Positions 25,678 to 34,460 of a stretch of 64,000 bases of DNA are shown here, piece after piece. Every line of letters starts with the position of its first letter. Position 1 is the stretch's first letter. The position numbers and the translations under genes are program-made. The notes under the pieces are model-generated. The model searched no databases, was not told the DNA's origin, and worked only from the letters and a program-made list of their open reading frames with translations. This DNA is from CAVXGU01 sp963761615 (GTDB lineage: Bacteria > Acidobacteriota > Vicinamibacteria > Vicinamibacterales > CAVVIG01), in NCBI GenBank assembly GCA_963761615.1, contig CAVXGU010000003.1:2666001-2730000 (forward strand), read 5' to 3'.

Positions 25678-28283
25678 GGCGTGGTCGCTTCGTAGCCGGC
25701 CACGAGGACCGACCGAGGCTCGCCGACGCGCACGTCGAACGCCTGCACGCGGAGGGCCGAGCGCAGGTCGGCCTCGACGAGGGGCATCAGCTCGACGGCT
25801 TCCCGGCCGGCCGTGATGGTCACGACCGTGATTGGCACCTTCAGCGGCTGCTTGGCTTCGGAGCGCTGCTTGCGCACCTCGAACAGCACCTCGGTCGCCC
25901 ACGTGTACACCCGCTGGTCCGCGTCACGCGTCGCCTCGCCGGACTCCCCCACGAGCGACAGGAGCTCGGCCGGCACCGGCCACGGAGCATGATGAATCGA
26001 GCCGTCGCGCCACCACGACCAGACTTCTTCGGTGACGAACGGGAGAAACGGCGCAAGCAGCCGGAGCAGGACGGACAGCGCGGCGACCAGGGCGCGGTTG
26101 GCCGACGCGGCGCCGTCGCGATCCTGTTCGCCGTAGCGGCGCCCCTTCACGAGCTCCAGGTAGTCGTCGCAGAAGCGCCAGAAGAACTCCTCGACGCGCT
26201 GCAGGGCGCGCGCGTAGTCGTAGCCCTCGAGATCGCGGCTCGCCTGCTCCACCAGGCCGGCGAGGCGCCGGAGCAGGGCGCGATCGACGGCCTTCACGAT
26301 CGGCCCCTGCGGCTCGGCCGCCGCCAGGGCGAACCGCGACGCGTTCAACACCTTGATCGCCAGCCGGCGGCCGACGCGCATCTGGTTGGGGTCGACCGCC
26401 GTGTCGGTGCCGGGACGGCCGCTCGCCGCCCAGTAGCGCACGCCGTCCGACCCATGTTCCTCGAGCAGCGCCATCGGCGTCACGACGTTGCCTTTCGACT
26501 TCGACATCTTCTTGCGATCGGGATCGAGGACCCAGCCCGAAATCGCCGCGTCGGACCAGGGCAGCGAGTCGTGCTCGAGGTGCGCGCGCACGACGGTGGA
26601 GAACAGCCACGTCCGGATGATGTCGTGCGCCTGCGGCCGCAGATCCATCGGGAACGTCTTCGCGAAGAGATCCGGGTCCTCGCCCCAGCCGCACGCGATC
26701 TGAGGCGTCAGCGACGAGGTGGCCCACGTGTCCATCACGTCCGGATCGCCCGTGAACCCGCCGGGGCGGCCTCGCTGCGCGGCCTCGTACCCCGGAGGGA
26801 CGTCCGTGGACGGGTCCACGGGCAGGCGATCCTCCGATGCCGCGATCGGTCTGTCGTACCGGACGCGCCCCTCATCGTCGATGGGGTACCACAGCGGAAA
26901 CGGCACGCCGAAGAACCGCTGGCGGCTGACGCACCAGTCGCCGTTCAGGCCGTTGGTCCAGTTCTCGAACCGCGCCTGCATGTACGGCGGGTGCCACCGC
27001 AGCTCGCGCCCCCGCTCGAGCAGGGCGTCGCGAAGCTCCACGGTCCTGATGAACCACTGCCGGCTCGTGACGATCTCGAGCGGACGGTCGCCCTTCTCGT
27101 AGAACTTCACCGCATGGGTCACCGGGCGCGGATCGCCCACCAGGTCGCCGGCCTCGCGGAGCTGCTCGACGATCCGCACACGCGCCTTGGACGCGGACAG
27201 GCCCGCCAGCTCGGCGGAATGCCGCGCCGCGTTCGCGGGGTCCACGCTCTCCCACCCGTCGGTTCCCCAGGGCACGTCGCGCAGCGTGCCGTCCGGCTGG
27301 ATGACGGCCCGAACCGGCAGGTTCAGCTCGCGCCACCACGTCACGTCGGTCACGTCGCCGAAGGTGCAGATCATGGCGATCCCGCTGCCCTTGGCCGGAT
27401 CGGCCAGCGCGTGGGCCCGCACCGGCACGCGGACGCCGAAGAGCGGCGTCAGCACGTCGCGTCCGAAGAGCGGGCGGTAGCGCTCGTCGTCGGGATGCGC
27501 GACGAGGGCCACGCACGCCGGAATGAGCTCGGGGCGTGTCGTCTCGATTTCGACGGCGCCGCCTTCGGGGATCGCAAAGCGGATCCGGTGGTAGGCGCCT
27601 GGAAGCTCGCGGTCCTCGAGCTCCGCTTGCGCCACGGCCGTGCGAAAGTCCACGTCCCAGAGCGTCGGCGCCTCGACCTGGCACGCGAATCCCCGCGCCA
27701 GCAGGTGCAGGAAGCCCCGCTGCGAAACACGCTGCGCCCGCTTGCCGATGGTCGCATAGGTCATCGACCAGTCGACCGACAGGCCCAGGTGGCGCCAGAG
27801 GCGCTCGAACGCCTTCTCGTCTTCGGCCGTCAGGCGCGCGCACAGCTCGATGAAGTTCGGCCGGGAGATCGCAATGGGATGCTTGCTCGGCTTGTCGGGC
27901 GGCACGAACGCGGCGTCATAGGGCAGCGTCGGATCGCAGCGCACGCCGTAGTAGTTCTGCACACGGCGCTCGGTCGGCAGCCCGTTGTCATCCCAGCCCA
28001 TCGGGTAGAACACGGACCGGCCGCGCATCCGGTGGAAGCGGGCGACGACGTCGGTGTGGGTGTAGGAGAAGACGTGGCCGACGTGCAGCGAGCCGCTCAC
28101 GGTGGGGGGCGGCGTGTCGATGGCAAAGACGTCTCCACGCGGGCGCGACCGGTCGAAGCGATAGGTGCCTTCCTCTTCCCACCGCGGCGTCCACTTCGCT
28201 TCGAGACCTTCCAGGGCTGGCTTGTCGGGCAGTCGCAGACGGGCGGCGTCGAGGCCCGTCAGCGGCACGGACGGATCGGTCAT
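25674..28283 (-). CDS. valS: Valine--tRNA ligase
   Basis: The product has 869 residues and is a class I synthetase. The HIGH motif is SLHVGHVF (near residue 67), the KMSKS motif is KKMSKSKGN (near 590), and a CP1 editing domain lies between. The C-terminus ends soon after the anticodon-binding domain and lacks the usual coiled-coil arm, so it is at the short end for ValRS. The ATG at 28283 has no Shine-Dalgarno sequence, and a TGnTAnnnT box ends 7 bases upstream. nadC overlaps its stop. Confidence 0.94.
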   Translation of the reverse strand: MTDPSVPLTGLDAARLRLPDKPALEGLEAKWTPRWEEEGTYRFDRSRPRGDVFAIDTPPPTVSGSLHVGHVFSYTHTDVVARFHRMRGRSVFYPMGWDDNGLPTERRVQNYYGVRCDPTLPYDAAFVPPDKPSKHPIAISRPNFIELCARLTAEDEKAFERLWRHLGLSVDWSMTYATIGKRAQRVSQRGFLHLLARGFACQVEAPTLWDVDFRTAVAQAELEDRELPGAYHRIRFAIPEGGAVEIETTRPELIPACVALVAHPDDERYRPLFGRDVLTPLFGVRVPVRAHALADPAKGSGIAMICTFGDVTDVTWWRELNLPVRAVIQPDGTLRDVPWGTDGWESVDPANAARHSAELAGLSASKARVRIVEQLREAGDLVGDPRPVTHAVKFYEKGDRPLEIVTSRQWFIRTVELRDALLERGRELRWHPPYMQARFENWTNGLNGDWCVSRQRFFGVPFPLWYPIDDEGRVRYDRPIAASEDRLPVDPSTDVPPGYEAAQRGRPGGFTGDPDVMDTWATSSLTPQIACGWGEDPDLFAKTFPMDLRPQAHDIIRTWLFSTVVRAHLEHDSLPWSDAAISGWVLDPDRKKMSKSKGNVVTPMALLEEHGSDGVRYWAASGRPGTDTAVDPNQMRVGRRLAIKVLNASRFALAAAEPQGPIVKAVDRALLRRLAGLVEQASRDLEGYDYARALQRVEEFFWRFCDDYLELVKGRRYGEQDRDGAASANRALVAALSVLLRLLAPFLPFVTEEVWSWWRDGSIHHAPWPVPAELLSLVGESGEATRDADQRVYTWATEVLFEVRKQRSEAKQPLKVPITVVTITAGREAVELMPLVEADLRSALRVQAFDVRVGEPRSVLVAGYEATTP

Positions 28284-28290
28284 GGAGGAA

Positions 28291-28299
28291 ATGGTATCA
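28291..28299 (-). promoter_or_regulatory. Extended -10 box of valS
   Basis: The minus strand reads TGATACCAT, then seven bases, then the valS ATG. The pyrimidine-rich gap cannot act as a ribosome binding site, so a leaderless valS mRNA is likely. Confidence 0.5.
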
Positions 28300-28315
28300 G
28301 AGCGCTTCGAATGCC

Positions 28316-28356
28316 GGGCGCCAGGCGTCGGGTGCCGCGCGCCCGGGCTGGCGCCC
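28316..28356 (-). terminator. Stem-loop after the response-regulator gene
   Basis: GGGCGCCAG (28316-28324) and CTGGCGCCC (28348-28356) are perfect 9-base complements. The stem begins at the base after the response-regulator stop and ends before the valS promoter. There is no T-run, so termination would be of the GC-rich, weak type. Confidence 0.45.
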
Positions 28357-29283
28357 TCACTCCACCTGGTCTTTGATCTTCTGAATCTCCTCTTTGATCA
28401 GCCGCTCGGTCACGTCCGACACCAGCTGCGTCACCGTCTCGCGGACGACGCGGTCGGACATGCGCGCGAGCACGCGCTCCGTGATGCGCTGGATCTCCTG
28501 GTCCGAGAGCTCCGCGGGGGCGCGAACGGGCCACGACAGGCGAGCATCCGTCGTCCCGTCCTGCTCGGCCTGCAGCAGCGTCGAGAACGCCTCGGGCAGC
28601 GGCGGGAGATCGATCGCGGGCGGCGCCGCCGCGGGTGCGGGCGCCGGAGCCACCGCCGGCTCGGGCTGCGGGCGCGGCCACGCCCGAGCCGGGGCCTCGG
28701 GCGACCCCTTGTCGTTCAGGCTGGCGAACGCGGCGTCGAGCCGATCGAAGTAGTCGTCGACGGTCGCGCCGCCAGGAGCACCCGGCGCGAGGGCCGGCGT
28801 CGAGGCCACGGGCACCTCGGAGGCCGCGGGCGCACCAGCCACGGCAACGGACGGTCCGGCCCCTTCCGCGGGCGCCGGCGCGGCGGCGGACGCCTCGCCG
28901 GGAAGCCGGGCCGCCGACCTCGTGAGCAGCTCACGGACGCGGCCGATCACCATCTGCGGTTCGAACGGCTTGGCGAGCACGCCGTCGCACCCGGCGGCCG
29001 CCGCGCGGCGCTCGTCAATCGGCTCGAACGCGCCGGTGAGGAGGAGCACGGGGATGTGGGCGAGCGAGGGCGACCCCTTGATGAACTCGGCCACTTCGTA
29101 ACCGTTGCGCCCGGGCATCCCGACGTCGGCGAGCACGACGTCTGGCGGATCCGTGTTCAGCCGGGCGATCGCCTGGTCGCCGTCGCTCACGGCGACCACG
29201 CGCACGTCCTCGTCCGCAAAGGTCAACTCGATGACGCGCTGAATCGTGACGCTGTCGTCGGCGAGGAGCAGAGTCTGAGGCAC
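28357..29283 (-). CDS. Response regulator receiver-domain protein with helical C-terminus
   Basis: The product has 308 residues. The receiver domain (1-122) has the acidic pair in LLADDSVTIQ, the phosphoacceptor Asp in DVVLADVGMPGRNGYE, the Thr in VLLLTGAF and the Lys in VLAKPF. A Pro/Ala-rich linker (about 125-250) leads to a C-terminal helical stretch, ELSDQEIQRITERVLARMS and RLIKEEIQKIKDQVE. There is no DNA-binding or enzymatic output domain, so output is probably by protein contact. No histidine kinase is adjacent. The start is GTG. Confidence 0.8.
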   Translation of the reverse strand: MPQTLLLADDSVTIQRVIELTFADEDVRVVAVSDGDQAIARLNTDPPDVVLADVGMPGRNGYEVAEFIKGSPSLAHIPVLLLTGAFEPIDERRAAAAGCDGVLAKPFEPQMVIGRVRELLTRSAARLPGEASAAAPAPAEGAGPSVAVAGAPAASEVPVASTPALAPGAPGGATVDDYFDRLDAAFASLNDKGSPEAPARAWPRPQPEPAVAPAPAPAAAPPAIDLPPLPEAFSTLLQAEQDGTTDARLSWPVRAPAELSDQEIQRITERVLARMSDRVVRETVTQLVSDVTERLIKEEIQKIKDQVE

Positions 29284-29314
29284 CTTGGTACCTTTCGGCT
29301 GCGAGGCCGTTGAC

Positions 29315-29713
29315 CTACACCCGGGTCCGGACGTTGGCGGTGATGAACTCCGCGATCTCCTGCATGGGCGTTCCGGGAAGGAACACGCCCTTGACGCCGA
29401 GGGCCTTCAGCGTGGGTACGTCGACGTCCGGGATGATCCCGCCGACCAGCACGAGGACGTCGTCCAGCCCGCGCTCCCGGAGGAGGCTCATCAGCCGCGG
29501 CACGATGTGATTGTGCGCGCCCGACAGAATCGACAGCCCGATCACGTCGGCGTCTTCCTGCAGGGCCGCGGCGACGATCTGTTCGGGGGTCTGGCGCAGC
29601 CCCGTGTAGATCACCTCCATGCCGGCATCCCTCAGGGCACGGGCGATGACCTTGGCGCCGCGGTCGTGCCCGTCGAGCCCCGGCTTGGCGATGATCACGC
29701 GCACGTTTCGCAT
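29315..29713 (-). CDS. Methylmalonyl-CoA mutase, cobalamin-binding small subunit
   Basis: The product has 132 residues, a stand-alone B12-binding domain. KPGLDGHDRGAKVIARAL contains the DxHxxG motif whose His ligates cobalt, followed by GLSILSGAH and VGGIIPDVD, the base-off binding pocket. It pairs with the large subunit whose stop is 23 bases upstream. Together they interconvert methylmalonyl-CoA and succinyl-CoA. The two-gene organisation resembles archaeal and other split mutases. Confidence 0.88.
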   Translation of the reverse strand: MRNVRVIIAKPGLDGHDRGAKVIARALRDAGMEVIYTGLRQTPEQIVAAALQEDADVIGLSILSGAHNHIVPRLMSLLRERGLDDVLVLVGGIIPDVDVPTLKALGVKGVFLPGTPMQEIAEFITANVRTRV

Positions 29714-29736
29714 CGCGACATCCTACCGCGCCCGGC

Positions 29737-31401
29737 TCACAGGACCGGGACTTCTTCGTATTCGCCCCACACCTCGCGCAGGGCGTCGCACATCTCGCCC
29801 ACGGTCGCGTAGGCCCGCACGGCGTCCAGGATCGGCGGCATCAGGTTGGTCCGGCCGCCGGCGGCGGCGCGCAGCGCGTCGAGCGACTGCGCGACGACCG
29901 CCGCGTCCCGCGTGCCCTTCAGCCGATCCAGCCGCTCCAGCTGGCGCTCGCCCGCGGCTTCGTCGATGTACAGGATCGGCACGGGCGGCTCGTCGGGCTC
30001 GACGAAGTCGTTGACGCCGACGATCACCTGCTCGCGCCGCTCGACCGCCTGCTGGAACCGGTACGACGACTCGGCGATCTCCCGCTGCGGGAACCCCTGC
30101 TCGACCGCGCTCACCATGCCGCCCATCGCGTCGATCCTGGCGAAATAGCCGCGGGCGCCGTCCACGAGGTCACGCGTGAGCGACTCGACGAAGTAGGAGC
30201 CCCCGAGCGGATCGACGTGCTCGGCGACGCCGCTCTCGTGGGCGATGATCTGCTGCGTCCGCAGGGCGAGCCTGGCAGCCTGTTCGGTCGGGAGGGCCAG
30301 GGCCTCGTCCAGCGAGTTCGCGTGCAGCGAATTGGCCCCGCCCAGCACGGCCGCCAGCGCCTGCAGCGCCGTCCGCACGACGTTGTTGTACGGCTGCTGG
30401 GCGGTCAGGGAGACGCCCGCCGTCTGCGCGTGGAATCGCAGCTTCCACGAGCGCTCGTCCCTGGCGCCGAAACGCTCGCGCATCGCCTCGGCCCAGAGGC
30501 GGCGGGCGGCGCGGTACTTCGCGATCTCCTCGAAGAAGTCGCTGTGGGCGTTGAAGAAGAACGAGATGCGCGGCGCGAAGGCGTCCACGTCCAGGCCGGC
30601 GTCGACGCCCCACTGCACGTACTCCAGGCCGTCGGCGAGCGTGAACGCCAGCTCCTGGAGCGCCGTGGCCCCGGCCTCGCGGATGTGGTACCCGCTCACC
30701 GAGATCGTGTTCCAGCGCGGCACCTCGCGCGAGGCGAACGCGAAGATGTCGGTGATGATCCGCATCGACGGCCGCGGCGGGAAGATGTACTCCTTCTGGG
30801 CGATGAACTCCTTCAGGATGTCGTTCTGGATCGTCCCCGACAGCCGGTCCCAGTCCACGCCCTGCCGCTCGGCCACGACGAGGTACATCGCAAACAGAAT
30901 CGCCGCGGGCGAGTTGATCGTCATCGACGTCGTGATCCGGTCGAGGGCGATGCCGTCGAACAGCTCTTCCATGTCGGCCAGCGAGGCCACGTTCACACCG
31001 CACTTGCCGACCTCGCCGAGCGACAGCGGGTGGTCCGGATCGCGGCCCATGAGGGTCGGCAGGTCGAAGGCGACGCTCAGGCCGGTGCCGCCGGCCGCGA
31101 GCAGGGCCTTGTAGCGCGCGTTCGTCTCGGCCGGCGTGCCGTAGCCGGCGAACTGCCGCATCGTCCAGAGTTTGCCGCCGTATCCGGTCCGGTGAATCCC
31201 GCGGGTGTAGGGAAAGACCCCGGGATCGGCGATGTCACGGCCGTAGTCCAGGCCGGCCAGGTCCTCGGCGCCATAGAGACGTTCGACCGGCCGGCCCGAG
31301 ATGGTCCGGAAGACCGTCGCGCGTTCCGGCGCCCTGGACAGGGCGGGCTGCAGCGTGTCCCGCTCCCACCGACGCCGGGCCGTGTCCAGCTCGGTCTTCA
31401 T
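29737..31401 (-). CDS. Methylmalonyl-CoA mutase large (catalytic) subunit
   Basis: The product has 554 residues. TMRQFAGYGTPAETNARYK, GLSVAFDLPTLMGRDPDHP and TTSMTINSPAAILFAMY are the TIM-barrel motifs of methylmalonyl-CoA mutase alpha chains, and LHANSLDEALALPTEQAARLALRTQQ is the conserved barrel end. The B12 domain is encoded separately, downstream. The pathway is propionyl-CoA degradation or synthesis. A perfect TATAAT ends 8 bases before the ATG with no ribosome binding site, so the mRNA may be leaderless. It is divergent from gdhA with 40 bases between the start codons. Confidence 0.92.
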   Translation of the reverse strand: MKTELDTARRRWERDTLQPALSRAPERATVFRTISGRPVERLYGAEDLAGLDYGRDIADPGVFPYTRGIHRTGYGGKLWTMRQFAGYGTPAETNARYKALLAAGGTGLSVAFDLPTLMGRDPDHPLSLGEVGKCGVNVASLADMEELFDGIALDRITTSMTINSPAAILFAMYLVVAERQGVDWDRLSGTIQNDILKEFIAQKEYIFPPRPSMRIITDIFAFASREVPRWNTISVSGYHIREAGATALQELAFTLADGLEYVQWGVDAGLDVDAFAPRISFFFNAHSDFFEEIAKYRAARRLWAEAMRERFGARDERSWKLRFHAQTAGVSLTAQQPYNNVVRTALQALAAVLGGANSLHANSLDEALALPTEQAARLALRTQQIIAHESGVAEHVDPLGGSYFVESLTRDLVDGARGYFARIDAMGGMVSAVEQGFPQREIAESSYRFQQAVERREQVIVGVNDFVEPDEPPVPILYIDEAAGERQLERLDRLKGTRDAAVVAQSLDALRAAAGGRTNLMPPILDAVRAYATVGEMCDALREVWGEYEEVPVL

Positions 31402-31409
31402 GATGGTTC

Positions 31410-31415
31410 ATTATA
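31410..31415 (-). promoter_or_regulatory. -10 box TATAAT of the methylmalonyl-CoA mutase operon
   Basis: A perfect minus-strand TATAAT ends 8 bases before the ATG at 31401. No -35 is evident. It shares the 40-base divergent interval with the gdhA promoter. Confidence 0.6.
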
Positions 31416-31425
31416 TCGGCCGTTG

Positions 31426-31431
31426 TACTAT
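31426..31431 (+). promoter_or_regulatory. -10-like TACTAT box of gdhA
   Basis: TACTAT ends 10 bases before the ATG at 31442. The same TACTATGG string precedes the CDP-alcohol phosphatidyltransferase gene at 47858. Confidence 0.4.
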
Positions 31432-31441
31432 GGACAGACGC

Positions 31442-32692
31442 ATGCCGACCAAGCCCTCCATCTTCGCGGAGATGCTCGAAGAGTTCGACATCGCCGCCCG
31501 CATCCTGCAACTCGATCCCGGCATCTGGAAAATCCTCACGCACCCGAAACGCCAGATCACCGTGTCCTGCCCGGTGCAGATGGACAACGGGACGATCGAG
31601 GTCTTCACCGGCTATCGGGTGCAGTACAGCGTCACGCTGGGTCCCGCCAAGGGCGGTATCCGGTACCACCAGGACGTCACCCTCGACGAGGTCACGGCCC
31701 TGTCGGCCTGGATGACCTGGAAATGCGCCGTGGCCCACATCCCGTTCGGCGGAGCGAAGGGCGGCGTCATCTGCGATCCGACGCGCATGTCGAGCCGCGA
31801 GATCGAAGCCCTCACCCGCCGGTACATCTCCGAGATCATCGACGCCATCGGCCCCGAGAAGGACGTCCCCGCGCCCGACGTCAACACGGACGAACAGGTG
31901 ATGGCGTGGATCATGGACACCTACAGCATGCACGTCGGCCAGACGACGACGTCGGTCGTCACCGGCAAGCCGCTGGAGCTCGGGGGGTCCCTGGGCCGAC
32001 GTGAAGCGACCGGACGCGGCGTGATGATCGTCGCCAGCGAGGCCGCACAACACGTCGGCATCGACATCGCCCGGGCGAGGATCGCGGTCCAGGGCTTCGG
32101 CAACGTGGGCTCGGTCTCCGCCGAGCTGCTCGCGCGGCTCGGTGCCAAGGTGGTGGGCATCACCGACTGGCAGGGCGGCGCCTACAACCCGAACGGCCTC
32201 GACATCCCCGCGCTGCTGGCGCACAAGCGGGCGCACAAGACGGTCCACGGCTTCCCCGCCGCCGAGCCGCTGTCGAACGAGCAGCTGTTCTCCCTCGACG
32301 TCGACGTCCTCATCCCCGCGGCCCTCGAGAACCAGATCACGATCGAGAACGCCCCGCGGATCCGCGCGAAGGTGATCGTCGAGGGCGCCAACGGTCCCAC
32401 AGCGCCCGAGGCGCACCGCCACCTGCACGAGCGCGGCGTCTTCGTCGTGCCGGACATCCTGGCCAACTCGGGCGGCGTCACCGCCTCCTACTTCGAGTGG
32501 GTTCAGGATCGGTACGGCTACTTCTGGACCGAGGCCGAAGTGAACCAGCGCCTGGAAGACAAGATGCGGCTCGCGTTCAAGGCCGTGCTCGACACCGCCC
32601 TGCACTACGACGTGGACATGCGGACCGCCGCGTACATGCTCGCCATCAACCGGGTGGCGACGGTCACGAAGCTGCGCGGGATGTACGCGTAG
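31442..32692 (+). CDS. gdhA: Glutamate dehydrogenase (Glu/Leu/Phe/Val family)
   Basis: The product has 416 residues. The catalytic Lys is K106 in PFGGAKGGV, the substrate-binding region is LGPAKGGIRYHQDV, and the nucleotide-binding loop is VQGFGNVGS. It interconverts glutamate and 2-oxoglutarate plus ammonia. Length and sequence fit the hexameric NAD-type group, although coenzyme choice cannot be read safely. ATG 31442 (MPTKPSIF) is chosen; ATG 31430 is in frame and possible. It converges on the first VWA gene across a GC-rich hairpin. Confidence 0.92.
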   Translation: MPTKPSIFAEMLEEFDIAARILQLDPGIWKILTHPKRQITVSCPVQMDNGTIEVFTGYRVQYSVTLGPAKGGIRYHQDVTLDEVTALSAWMTWKCAVAHIPFGGAKGGVICDPTRMSSREIEALTRRYISEIIDAIGPEKDVPAPDVNTDEQVMAWIMDTYSMHVGQTTTSVVTGKPLELGGSLGRREATGRGVMIVASEAAQHVGIDIARARIAVQGFGNVGSVSAELLARLGAKVVGITDWQGGAYNPNGLDIPALLAHKRAHKTVHGFPAAEPLSNEQLFSLDVDVLIPAALENQITIENAPRIRAKVIVEGANGPTAPEAHRHLHERGVFVVPDILANSGGVTASYFEWVQDRYGYFWTEAEVNQRLEDKMRLAFKAVLDTALHYDVDMRTAAYMLAINRVATVTKLRGMYA

Positions 32693-32693
32693 G

Positions 32694-32710
32694 GGCCGCG
32701 GGCCGCGGCC
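32694..32710. terminator. Perfect GC palindrome between convergent gdhA and VWA genes
   Basis: GGCCGCGG, one G, CCGCGGCC: an 8-base perfect stem just after the gdhA stop and before the VWA stop on the other strand. It is a candidate bidirectional terminator without a T-run. Confidence 0.45.
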
Positions 32711-32715
32711 GCGCG

Positions 32716-34440
32716 TCACTCGGTGACGCGGAAGGAGACGAGATCCTTGGCCTGGCCGTTCGGCGCGCTCACGGCAATCTCGATCGAGTACGGTCCGTGC
32801 GCCAGGTTCGCGAGCGACACGTCGGTCTCGAACCAGTTCGGAGCATTCGGCATCGCCCGCACCTGGAGCCGGCGCAGGGCGTTGCCGTCGGGCCCCTGCA
32901 GCACCGCCGTGCGCTGCAGCGTTCCGTCGGCATAGGCCGCGAAGCGGACCAGGAGGCGCTCCGCGCGGCTGAACTCGCGAGACGCCACCGGCGCCGCCGT
33001 CGGATCCGATTCGAGGAGCCGCCAGTCGCGCGCCGTGCGGGCACGGAAGACTTCCGGCGAGCCCAGCACCACCGCGCCGTCCATCTTGCGAATGCCGAGC
33101 GACCGGGTGTCGTGATCGAGCTCCTGCCCGCCGTTCTCCACCGACATCTGCAGGCGCAGGCGGCCGGGCGGCACGTCGAAAACCGCGCGCGCCGGCGGCG
33201 CCGTCTCCTCCTCACCCGCTGCGCCGCTCGGCGGCACCACGGCGTGGAAAACGGACGTCCCGTCGGGTTCGAGCGCGTCGAGCACGACCTGTGACGGCTC
33301 CGGTTGACGCGATCGACTGCCCGGGACCCTCGGCACCGGCTCCCACACGAAGGTCACGCGCGTCTTCCCGTCGTCGCCGCGCGTGAAGCCGAACCACGGA
33401 CGGATCAACTGGCTCGCGTGCGTCATCTCGATGGCGGGCACGGCCGGCGGCGGCACCGCCGCCGCCGCGATGAGGCGAGCGGCCGCCTCCGAGGGCGCCC
33501 AGTAGCCCGGACGCGCGCGCACCGACACGTTCGGCTGCGACGCAGTCACCGTGACCGCATGGAAGCGGCCGTCGCCATCGTCCGCCGACGGCAGCTGCAG
33601 CCAGTAGTACGCGCCGGCATCCGCGACCATTCGCCGCAGGCCGGGGTCGAGATCCGGCCCCGCGATCATCCGCCCGCCGGTGTCGTCGGCGAGCGTCGAC
33701 AGCGACGAAGAGGCCTCCGACGCCGACTCCGGATCGACGGCATACACCGCGACGTTGCCGCCGTTGGCGAGCCGCGCGACCGTGTCGGGTCCGGCGCCCG
33801 CGGCTTCGCCCCGCCGCCGCCCGGCGACCGGGGTGATCCCGTCGCTCACGACCACCAGGGTCTTGCGGCCGGCGCCGGCGCCCGCGAGGTACCGCGCCAG
33901 CGCGGCCGCCGCGGACCACGACATCTGGGCGCGGGTCGCGTCGGCGGCTGCCGGCGATCGCGCGACGAGCTGCTGTTCGAACGGCGTGCGGGGCGTGTAG
34001 TCGCCCAGGCGGCCGGCAAAGGAGCCGATCGCCCGCGCGAGCGCCTCGCGGTTGTCGGTGAGCGTGATCGAGACGAGCGAATCGAGGGGCTTCAGCACGA
34101 CGGCCCGATCGCCGGCGCGCATGTCCTGCTCCACGAAGCGCGTCAGCGCGTCGCGCACGCGCGGCACGTCGGAGGAGGCGACGTGGTACTCGTCGAGAAA
34201 GATGCCGTAGACGCGGGGACCCCGGTCCGCCGCCGGTTCCACGCCGCCCACCGTCACCGGCACTCCGTCGACCCGCACGCTCACGCCGGACGAGTCGAGG
34301 CGCGGGAGGCTCCGCCCGCTTCGGTCCGTCACGAGCACGTCGATCCCGACGCCGCTCTCCGCCGCGCGCAGCCGCACCGGAACCACCCACGTCCCGAACA
34401 GGACGAGGAGCGCAAGGACCTTCCTCACATTCCCCCTCAC
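32716..34440 (-). CDS. Secreted VWFA-related acidobacterial-type protein (downstream copy)
   Basis: The product has 574 residues. A signal peptide (VLALLVLFGTWVVPVRLRA) precedes IDVLVTDRSGRSLPRLDSSGVSV and GIFLDEYHVASSDVPRVRDALTRF, the core of the VWFA-related acidobacterial domain. GRKTLVVVSDGITPV is the later strand of the von Willebrand fold. The metal site deviates from the DxSxS MIDAS consensus (FLDEYH). The C-terminal half is beta-rich. It is a divergent paralogue of the next gene upstream and probably co-transcribed (20-base gap). A second GTG at 34428 is a possible start. The function is unknown; surface adhesion is a guess. Confidence 0.75.
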   Translation of the reverse strand: MRGNVRKVLALLVLFGTWVVPVRLRAAESGVGIDVLVTDRSGRSLPRLDSSGVSVRVDGVPVTVGGVEPAADRGPRVYGIFLDEYHVASSDVPRVRDALTRFVEQDMRAGDRAVVLKPLDSLVSITLTDNREALARAIGSFAGRLGDYTPRTPFEQQLVARSPAAADATRAQMSWSAAAALARYLAGAGAGRKTLVVVSDGITPVAGRRRGEAAGAGPDTVARLANGGNVAVYAVDPESASEASSSLSTLADDTGGRMIAGPDLDPGLRRMVADAGAYYWLQLPSADDGDGRFHAVTVTASQPNVSVRARPGYWAPSEAAARLIAAAAVPPPAVPAIEMTHASQLIRPWFGFTRGDDGKTRVTFVWEPVPRVPGSRSRQPEPSQVVLDALEPDGTSVFHAVVPPSGAAGEEETAPPARAVFDVPPGRLRLQMSVENGGQELDHDTRSLGIRKMDGAVVLGSPEVFRARTARDWRLLESDPTAAPVASREFSRAERLLVRFAAYADGTLQRTAVLQGPDGNALRRLQVRAMPNAPNWFETDVSLANLAHGPYSIEIAVSAPNGQAKDLVSFRVTE

Positions 34441-34460
34441 GTCGTCAGTTCCTCGGTTCC

